From assembly GCA_047967505.1 (NCBI GenBank), contig CM106541.1: a DNA stretch of 64,000 bases; one strand, written 5' to 3'. Below are positions 55,920-64,000 of the stretch, one piece after another. The translations under genes were made by a program, and so were the position numbers. Source of the DNA: Dipteris shenzhenensis (lineage: Eukaryota > Polypodiophyta > Polypodiopsida > Gleicheniales). The notes under the pieces were generated by a model. That model was not told where the DNA came from and did not search any database. It was given only the letters and a program-made list of their open reading frames with translations. Each line of letters begins with the position of its first letter. Position 1 is the first letter of the stretch.

Positions 55920-57300
55920 TCATGTAACAAAGGGAACCAAGTGTAAAGCTTGTCGAAAGACTTTAAACTTGGGATGAGGAAGTGCCTTTGTAAACATATT
56001 TGCTATGTTGTCTTCTGTGGGAAGGTAGGACAACTCTATGTCTCCTGCTAACAACCACTCTTGAACATAATAATAGTGAACCTCAATGTGCTTGGTACGT
56101 GCATGAAACACTAGATTACGCACAATAGCCAAAGCACTCTGGCTGTCAGTGTAGACCAAAGTGGGGCATGTCTGGTGGACACCAAGATCTGCAAGTAGCT
56201 GTTGAAGCTAGACACACTCTACTGTAGTGGTGAAGGTTGCTCTATACTCACAGCTAGATGTGGCAACTGTTGGCTGCTTCTTGCTGAGACAAGAGATACA
56301 TGAACTACCAAGCAAAAAAAAGTTGCCGGTATGTGACACTCTGGTGTCAAAACAACCTGCCCAATCACTATCCCTATAAGTATGCATGGTAAGTGAACCC
56401 TAATCACCATAGAAGAGGGCTAAATCCTGAGTGCCTCTGCGATATCTGAAGGCTCTCTTCACTGCCTGCCAATGCTGTGAACTGGGCATGTGCATGAACC
56501 TACGGAGCTAGGATACTGCATACTGTAGGTCAAGTCTGGTGTGGTACGAGTAAATGAGACATCCAACAACATGCTGGTAAAGGGTGATATGGTGGGCTCC
56601 CATCATGAGCAGAAAATTTGAAGCCAGGGTCCACTGGAGTAGAGATTGGCTTGCAATCCTCAAACTGAAAATGATCAAGGAGCTGTCCAATATACTTGGA
56701 CTGTGTCATCATAATACCCCCCTCAACATGAGTAAATTGAATGCCCAAATAATAGTGCAACTGTATCATGTCTGACATTTCAAAAGCTTGCTATAAATTA
56801 GCCATGAAAGCTGCAATATGTTGAGTATCAAGGCCAGTGATCAGCATGTCATCCACATATAAAATCAGCACTAAAAAATTAGATCCACTCCCACGGACAT
56901 AAAGAGTGGGCTCTGTTGGGCTATTCTGAAAACCAAGGGATAGTAAGTGTGCATGAATTTTGGCAAACCATAATCTAGGTGCTTGATTCAAACCATAAAG
57001 GGCTTTTCGCAGCTAGCATACCTTGTTTTCAGAGCCAACAACCTCAAAGCCAAGAGGTTGTGTCATATAACTTCTTCCTGCAGATCCCCATGAAGAAAGG
57101 CAGTCTTGATGTCAAGCTGGTGCACTTGCCAAGGGTGATGGGTTGCAATGGCAATGACACATATGATAGTAGTAATCGTGGAAGTGGGAGCAAAGGCCTC
57201 CTCAAATTCAATGCCTTGTTGTTGGGCATACCCTTTTGCAACAAAGCAGGCTTTGTGTCGATCTATGCTGCCATCAGATTTCCTCTTTAATTTGTAGACC
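55920..57300 (-). pseudogene. Copia 2 reverse transcriptase and RNase H
   Basis: RT: NQAPRLWFAKIHAHLLSLGF, then LILYVDDMLITG (intact YVDD, about 56850), MIQLHYYLGIQ and ACCWMSHLLVPHQT. RNase H: VYTDSQSALAIVRN, HIEVHYYYVQEWLLAGDIEL and NIANMFTKALPHPKF to 55920. Breaks occur near 56790, 56530 and 56215. Confidence 0.8.
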
Positions 57301-58670
57301 CACCGGTGGCATGCTTGCTAGGAGGTAGATCTACTAATTCCCATGTGTCATTTTTGGCAATAGATTTTAGCTCAACTCTCATTGCATCCATACACTCTTT
57401 GCTATCAAATGCATCCTTGTGGCATAAGGGCTCCTCATTGCATGCTATAGCAAGTAGTGTTGCCTCAAGAAAGTGACCATGCATCTGACGATTGGCTAAC
57501 CTTGTGTGGGCAGCAAGAGGCCGATCTTGTTTGCTATCCCTCAATGTGTCGAGGAGCCATTTTGGGGCTGATTTTTGCTATCTATTTAGAACTCTTTATT
57601 CAATCATTGCATCATGAATATTGGGATCATTTGGGGCTGGAAGAGGGTCTTGCAAATCAGCATGTGTTATTGGCTAATCGTTTCTTGTTTGAGTGCTTGA
57701 AGGAGGCTCATGTTGCTTGTCAAATTCACCACCTGAGGGGAGAATAGGTAACCAAGAGTCAAAGGCATCAAACATGCCAACTTCCGTCTTTGCTTTGCAG
57801 TCCACAAGAGGAGAAGTTGAATGTTCAGCAAAGATCACATCTCTACTGACAATAATCTTCCCATTATTTGGTTGGTACAACTGATACCCTCTACTCTCCT
57901 GGCTGTAACCAATAAATATGTGTTTGATTGCCTTATCATCAAGCTTATGTCTCAGCTGAGATGGTACATGTACATATGCAAGAGACCCAAAAACTCTCGT
58001 GTGTGAAAGTGAACGCTTCCTGCCTTTCCATGCTTCATAAGGTGTAATAGTCCTTAATGCTCTTGTAGGTGATCTATTTAGCACATAGCTGGCACACATC
58101 ACTACATCAAGCCAAAATTTATTGGGCAAGGACTTGGTCTTAAGCAACATCTGGCCATCTCCATAGTGGACCTGTTCTTTCTTTCAGGAACAAGATTATG
58201 CTAAGGAGTGTAAGGGTTTTTGCATGAGTGAACAATGCCCCGTGAAGACAAAAATGCATCAAACTCCTTTGACATATACTCTTCCCCCCTATATGTGTGT
58301 TGAGGGTGACAAGCTTGCATCCTGATTCATTCTCAACCATATTCACCCACCTTTGAAAGCATGAGAACACTTCAGATTTGGCTTCTAAAGCAAAGACCCA
58401 GCAATATCTTGTAAAGTCATCAATCAGAGTCATGAAATAGTTGTACCCTCCAATGGCATTTGTCCTCCTTGTGCCACAGACATGAATGTGCACTAGCTGC
58501 AATTTCCTCTGTGAGAATTTTGGATAATCTTTTTGAAAAGGAAGCCGATGCATCTTACCCAAAAGACAACCCTCACACACATGTTTGGAAACTTTGTGAA
58601 TTTGAGGTACATCATTTGCCATGCCCTGTGAATGTAATTTGGCAAGAGCTCTATAATTTAGATGACCCAT
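57287..58670 (-). pseudogene. Copia 2 integrase and linker
   Basis: 58670-58140: zinc part (MGHLNYRALAKLHSQGM, CEGCLLGKMHRLPF), then MTLIDDFTRYCWVFALEAKS with the first Asp. The second Asp block reads LNTHIGGKS instead of L-[RK]-[ST]-D-x-GGE, so the active site is lost. 58150-57674 carries KFWLDVVMCASYVLNRSPTR and FIGYSQESRGYQLYQPNNGK. 57544-57287 is the lead-in to RT (SKECMDAMRVELKSIAKNDT). Confidence 0.8.
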
Positions 58671-60173
58671 TCTCTCATGCCAAAGATGAGGTTCAGCAAG
58701 CTATGAATCTGAAATAGCATATGCCTCAATAGAAAGTTCAACTGAATGATAATCAAGGTGATAAATCCCCTTTTGCAAAGTGCCAATGAGAACTATGGCA
58801 TTGTCATCACCGAGATCATATATGAGGCATCAAAAATCACTATGAAACCTGAAGTGGCGATTGCTGAAATTGAAATCAAGTTGACTTCAATTCCAAGCAC
58901 AAAAAGAACATTGGTCAAAGTGACAGAATGGTCTGATATGGATGTGAGCTACACATCTCCAATTCCCTTTACAGCATATGAAGCATTATTGGCACATGTG
59001 ACAGTCCCCCCTCGAGGTGCATCAACCAAGGAATGAAACAACTTTTTGCAAGAGGTTATGTGCTTGGAAGCACCGCTATCAAAATACCAAGATTGAGCAT
59101 CATTAGCATAAAAGAATGCATTAACTTTGGAAGGATCAAAAGAACAACGGACAGCCTATGCCCACTCATCCTGGACAGCATGTGCATGTGAGGCATCTGC
59201 TGGCTCATGGGATTCAATTGCATGTGAGGCATTTACTATCAATCCTGCTTTCTTCTTCTCCAAAGCAATATGCTTCCTGTCATTCTGAAATTTCATGCCC
59301 TGGCTTTCGACAATAGTAACATCTTTTCTTCTTTGACTTATCTGCTGCATTTTGGGAAGCATTGGAGGAATTGCCACTGTTAGGCACATATTTAGGCTTA
59401 CCCATGGGCTTGGAAGTCTTGCCTTTTCCTTTCTGTTGTGAAGCAAATGCATGATCAAGAATTGTAGCTTGCCTATTAGCATGACTTTTCTCTTCCTGCA
59501 AAAGCAAAGTCACTAACTGATCAAATGAGTAGTGGTCAAGATTTCCATTGGCTAGTAGTCTAAGGGTTGTAGCAAACCCTTGATATGTGTATGGCAGTTC
59601 ATTCAATGTAGTGCTAACAAGCTGAGAATTAAGCACCACTTCCTTAATATTTGCAAGTTTCTCCATGAGGTCCTTGACCTTTGTTAAGTATGTATCCATA
59701 GAGTCACTTTCCTACATGCTGACTTCCTTCAATTGCCTTCTCAAATATGCAACATCTGTCTCATTCTGAACCCGATAAAGAGAAGCTAATTCATCCCAAG
59801 CATCCTTTGTTGTCATGCATGACTAGATGTGTGGAATAATGAGTCTTACATGATAAAGAAATACATGAGTGTGCATTTGCATCTCTTGAGTCCCATCTGA
59901 TTTGCTCCTGACTAGGAGTAGTAGTGACAGGAGTACTAAAGGAAGAAGAATCAGGAGGATTCCCCCCTAGAGGAGTGTAGCCACTTGAGCATTGGCTGGC
60001 CTCAAATCAATACGTGAAACAATATTCCAAAAGTTTCTTGCAACTAGAATATGCTTCATAAGGTAGGACCACATAGGATAGTTGGTGCCATCCAACTTAT
60101 CATCTTCACAGAGAACGCCAAACAAATCACCATTGTTTCTAGCCATTGTAAATAGAACAAAGTAAAAGTGCAC
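58671..60173 (-). pseudogene. Copia 2 gag and decayed protease
   Basis: Gag starts near 60145 (MARNNGDLF, then KLDGTNYPMWSYLMKHILVA) and continues in 59699-59280 (LVSTTLNELPYTYQGFATTL, then a CCHC knuckle CYYCRKPGHEISE whose last Cys is lost). The protease lies in 59150-58700 but is broken; only scattered blocks such as a WYFDSGAS-like region near 59080 can be guessed. Confidence 0.7.
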
Positions 60174-60179
60174 TGACCA

Positions 60180-61180
60180 AGTGATGCAAAAATAGCCTCA
60201 AGGCTTTCAAACTGCAAAAACAGGACTTGTTGTCCACAAAATGACTGCACAAGTGCAAGTGTCACAAACTGTAGACCTGCAAGAAAAATTCCCAAGGCAG
60301 CACAGGGCCTCTTTCCAAGGCAACACGGGGCCTTTCTCTCAAATGCCAAATGAGATGCAAATAGAGGATATAAAATTATAGAAGTGAAATACCTCAAAGA
60401 ATGGACTTCCTGAGCTGATGAAAATGCTTGGAGGAGCTTCAAACAGCTAAAGGAGATGCAAGATAGCAAAAGCCCTCAAGGCTCCAAATTCTAAAGTCAG
60501 TGCAGGTCCAAAAATCCCAAGTCGGCTAGTAGAGAGGCATCTGATGGAAAAAACTTGACTTCCTGAGCGTTTGATTCTTTAAGCACTCAGACAGTGTAGA
60601 GAAAATGGATTTCGGACACGAACACACGATCACAGCCCCAAAATTCAATTCCACAGTGTTGAGATCTTATGAAGAAAGCAGAAGTTGTGGCGTGGTGTCT
60701 TTTCATGATATGATGCCAACGTGTGTGAAGGAGCTAATTGTTGGAGGTGCAACAAGAGGGTTTGCAAAAACCGTCGTTGCCCCCTGAGCATACAAATATT
60801 CTCTATCAGACCACCAACTGTGGAAAATTCCAATCTTTAGGTGTGATGCAATGCGTTAAGTGAGGGGAAAGTGGCAAGGCAGCTTCGAAACTGCTTCTAG
60901 AGGAGTCACGATTGGTAGGCGCCTCTTCTAGAAGTGTTTGGAGCTCAAGGAGTGCCACGAATTGGCTGGGGCAGCTCCAAATTTGGTACAGCAACACAAA
61001 TGGTAGTTGCCTAGGCTGGAAGAGCACCAAAATGCAAATTCCCATGATCAAAAGCCTGAGAAGACCTCAGAGACCCACACGAGCCAAAAACGAGCTGTAG
61101 TGAGTTGTAAAATAGCAAATGTACAGCCGCCTCAAAGGTGTAGAGGGCTCAAGATAGCTAGGAGTGACGGGAGCAATAGG
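60180..61180 (-). other. Copia 2 leader region
   Basis: Untranslated DNA between gag and the primer-binding site, longer than usual at about 1 kb. No gene is seen. A G-rich direct similarity (CTAGAGGAGTCACGATT and CTTCTAGAAGTGTTTGG region) is weak. Confidence 0.4.
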
Positions 61181-61198
61181 TAGGACGTGCTCTGATAC
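61179..61198 (-). promoter_or_regulatory. tRNA-Met primer-binding site of copia 2
   Basis: The minus strand reads TGGTATCAGAGCACGTCC next to the LTR remnant, the usual plant initiator tRNA-Met site. Confidence 0.82.
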
Positions 61199-61200
61199 CA

Positions 61201-61287
61201 CTATACGCTTAAGGAAGCAGAAGGATGCACAAGAATGGAGCAAGAGCTGAAAGTCGTCACATCAATTATGAAAGAATGAAAGTACAT
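61201..61287 (-). repeat. Truncated 5' LTR of copia 2
   Basis: About 87 bp matching the start of 55509-55790 (AAGGATGCACAAGAATGGAG, then AACTATGAAAGAATGAAAGT-like). It breaks off at GAAAGTAC, after which unrelated plus-strand DNA begins. Confidence 0.8.
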
Positions 61288-61289
61288 GA

Positions 61290-62000
61290 ATGGAATGAGC
61301 TTAGTAATCCTAGGATTGAGTGCACAGTCATTGAGGGATTCATGTTTTCAAGTAACGAACTAAGGCAGTTACTTGGCATCGCAACGTACTATAAGAAGTT
61401 TCTCCGATTGACTATGGATGACTGGAATAGCATGCATATGAGTTTGAGGTCCAGCAAGTGAACAACCGAAATTATTCAAGCAACAATCCAGTTAATTTGT
61501 GATAGCCAATGACACATGCTGGGAAGAAGACATCGGTATGCAGCTAGACGGGAAGACTATCTGAACCAATTGCATCCTGCCATGCGAGCTAGAGAAGTTT
61601 CAGAACCCAAGATGGGATTTCGAAGGAGATTGATAGAGCATTCGATTGCCCAACAAGAGCGACCTGTGTGAGATGAGAGACTCGGCCTTACTACCCCAGG
61701 GGTGGGAGTTGACTACTATGTAGAGTTAGAAGGAAGAACTGCTGGGAATACATTGAGATGTTCGAGAAGATGAGCCGCTGAAGGGCTGCCACATCAAGCG
61801 GACGAGGAGTTCTCGTCTGTTGAGAGCTTGGAACTGGAGTAGATGGTGGTTTCTTCTGCAAGACAACATTATGAAAATAAACTAAATGAAAGATTGTATC
61901 GATTCTCGGTGTTTTCAAACAAGAATCATCAAGCAAATCATAATCAAAGGTAGCTAGCTACGAGAGATGGAGCAATTCTGAAAGAAGACCGGCAAGCTTT
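61290..62000 (+). other. Unassigned DNA, possibly gypsy-derived
   Basis: A short frame (FSSNELRQLLGIATYYKKFL, 61360-61420) recalls the LxxFLGxxxYYRRF thumb region of gypsy RT, but too little remains to be sure. Stops are frequent up to the next gag remnant. Confidence 0.3.
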
Positions 62001-62034
62001 AGATGGAGAAATACATCGAATGTCTAAATTTGAT

Positions 62035-63335
62035 ATGGAGTAGTTGAGGTGGTTCAGTCAAGTTCCTCTATGAACCAAGCAGATGGACACTTGGGATGAG
62101 GACAAGCTACGTGATACTCTTGAGGATGTACCTATTGAACATCCTCGCGGACGGCATCCTCATGTAGTGCATCGGGATGGTGATCGCTATGTACATTTCG
62201 GCCGCAAAGTTGATACTGAATTCATGATAGCAAGTGGACGATCTACTTACCTCAAGTATAGAGCAAATTGAGTAGCAAAACTTGCAGAGCAAGCAAAAAG
62301 GCTCAAAGCTCAAAACATCAAGGTGAAGTTTTAGAATTACAAGGGTACAGATGATGAAGGCCCGTATAGACATTTGCAGAGTTTTTACAGTCTATCATAT
62401 TAATGGTGCTACTACAAATACAGAGTACATGGAATATTTCCCTTGTACTTTGATTAAGGGTGCACAAGGGTGGTTTGATCAATTTTCCATTGGATACTTC
62501 GCTAATTGGGATGCTATGTTTGAAGCCTTCTTACGAAGGTTCTGACAAGAGAGCAAAGAGGAAGATGCTCAAACTCAATAAAGCGAGTTAAAACTAAATA
62601 AAGGAGAATCTGTTCAAGAGTTTGTGTTAAGAATGCGAGCTCTCATCAATCAGTTGCTAACTGTACTAATGATATTTCTATGCAAGCATGGTTGATCACT
62701 TGATGTACTCAAACTGACTTGAGGAAGCTAGAAATTGTAAATCCCACTCAAACTTATGAAGAATTGCTTGATCAATGAGCAGTTGCCCTGGAGAAGAGTG
62801 AGGGTCTCAAGGGTAAATCAAAGAAAAAGTATACTGATAAAAAGGATGCTGAAAGTGATAATGAAGATGCGGTCATAAAGAATTTGAGAATAAATGAAAG
62901 AACGTGGATGCCTTACTCACTATGCCTATCATTGACACACTTGTGGTAGATGAAGAGGTTCTCAGTTATCACAATTAAGGTGAAAAAGCAAACCATTCCA
63001 CATGTGATAGTAGATGGTGGATCAGGAGTGACTATTATTTATGAAGAACTTGCGACTCAGTTTAAGTTTAAACACTATAAGCCATCTCTATTTCAAGATT
63101 GAATGGTTGATCGGAGACCAGTGGAGCCCAAAGGTATGTTACAAGATGTGGTTATTTCTATTAGAGTTATTTATTATACCATCAGTCTCATTGTGATTGC
63201 AATGGAGCAACAAGCTTATCCAATTTTGTTAGGATGTCCAAGGCTAAAAAGTGAGGTACCACATGATTGGGGATTTGAGGAAATGATCATTAATCTGGAA
63301 GGGAAGGATGCTTGTATTCCCACTAATCCTTGAAA
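62035..63335 (+). pseudogene. Ty3/gypsy gag and protease remnant
   Basis: Gag: YFPCTLIKGAQGWFDQFSIG, then NWDAMFEAFLRRF and GESVQEFVLRMRALINQL (62430-62660), the canonical WF...W..M...F..RF pattern. Protease: HVIVDGGSGVTIIYEELATQ (about 63000; D-G-G for D-[ST]-G), then YPILLGCPRLKSEVPHDWGF (63215-63275), matching YPxLLGRPWL. Stops occur near 62270, 62545, 62700 and 63102. RT and integrase are not present. Confidence 0.78.
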
Positions 63336-63339
63336 AATA

Positions 63340-63880
63340 CCAAGTAGCTATCATCCTAGAAGCCAAAGACATGAAATCCCCAAGATGGCAAAGAAGCAAA
63401 TTTGATACTTCCACCAAAAGCATCACTTGCATTTAGTCTACAATTCAACTCTTTATGGTAGCAGAGCTAAACACTTTGCACTTCCTACCGTCATTGTAGC
63501 TACGAAACTCCTTGAAAGCATAGTCTTGTTCACAGCCAGCCATGGCTACTCGTAGCTTCCTATCACATGTCAACTTGAACGAGTTTGTAAAGTGTGCCCT
63601 CCATTCTTTGGATAACACTTGTGAATGAGGGAATCTATGTCCTTGACATGTCTATTATGCCCTCTCTATCACAATTGCTAGAATACATGCCTTCCACTCA
63701 TATTCAAACTTGGCACCTATTGCACATGAAGTGGGGGAGGGTCACATTACAATTACACCTCTAGCATAAAGAATTAGAAGTTTTCTGATCAATTTCCCCA
63801 AGCACAAATAGGATGGGAATGGGAAAAGATGGTTCCAAGTGGTCCCATGCATATTTCTATCCTATTCCCATCCCACCATG
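63340..63880. other. No gene recognised
   Basis: Neither strand has a supported frame. It lies between the gypsy remnant and a dispersed repeat. Confidence 0.3.
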
Positions 63881-63884
63881 TGCT

Positions 63885-64000
63885 AACAAAAAAAGAACTA
63901 GGGATGGGTTTAGGTAGAAGAGGACACATGGCATCATTTCATGTGTTTAGGAGGTAGGGATTACGTGGGGACAAGGACACTTGTCATCCTCCCATGTTTT
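63885..64000. repeat. Dispersed repeat, second copy (cut by window end)
   Basis: Matches 48214-48330, including AGAGGACACATGGCATCATT and ACGTGGGGACAAGGACAC-like blocks, with few differences. The end lies outside the window. Confidence 0.75.

Larger units (their letters stand above)
55920..60173 (-). mobile_element. Ty1/copia element 2
   Basis: The minus-strand order gag, zinc knuckle, (protease), integrase, RT, RNase H is complete in outline between a 3' LTR at 55509-55790 and a primer-binding site at 61180. Many stops and frame changes show decay. Confidence 0.85.

Overview
This window looks like repeat-rich nuclear DNA from a land plant. My best guess is a fern or another seed-free vascular plant. 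The reasons are two long PLS-class pentatricopeptide repeat (PPR) genes whose repeat units resemble what I know of fern PPR proteins, spliced genes with GT-AG introns, several families of plant LTR retrotransposons, a CACTA transposon, two unrelated Helitrons, and a stretch resembling plastid rpoC2. Nothing suggests a bacterial or animal source. The species call is inference.

Layout. 1-4.5 kb: an unrecognised multi-exon minus-strand gene. 4.6-7.6 kb: degenerate repeats and a mosaic of retroelement scraps. 7585-18466: a chromodomain Ty3/gypsy element with both LTRs and a 5-bp target duplication. A second, younger, internally deleted gypsy element (about 9268-13568) is nested in its integrase. 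18.8-22.1 kb: a decayed PPR copy, then a PPR gene. 23-30 kb: simple repeats, gene-poor DNA, and a striking array of near-palindromes built on the core AACCTATTGCATATGCAATAGGTT-like unit. 30.3-33.3 kb: CACTA (En/Spm) remnants. 33.3-38.2 kb: a broken Ty1/copia element, a gypsy RT scrap and a copia LTR with primer-binding site. 38.4-38.9 kb: a long TA/CATA/TG microsatellite.

39.8-45.8 kb holds the most interesting locus: a Helitron with HUH Rep and Pif1 helicase domains, whose reading frame is broken by a 14-bp tandem duplication. Just downstream on the same strand is a four-exon gene whose introns all join in phase and whose C-terminus is a GIY-YIG nuclease-like domain. I know of no described Helitron with such a gene. 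46.3-46.6 kb carries the rpoC2-like fragment. 49.2-49.9 kb holds a possible LINE ORF1 scrap. 50.5-53.4 kb is a second PPR gene in a segment duplicated from the 19.8-22.6 kb locus. 54.1-55.4 kb is a different, Helentron-like Rep remnant abutting an exonuclease-endonuclease-phosphatase (EEP) domain, with no helicase between. 55.5-61.3 kb is a decayed copia element, 62.0-63.3 kb a gypsy gag-protease remnant, and 63.9-64.0 kb a repeat shared with 48.2 kb.

Most coding potential is mobile. The likely host genes are the first multi-exon gene and the two PPR genes, whose C-terminal DYW regions have decayed. Exon boundaries are read by eye and are approximate unless stated.
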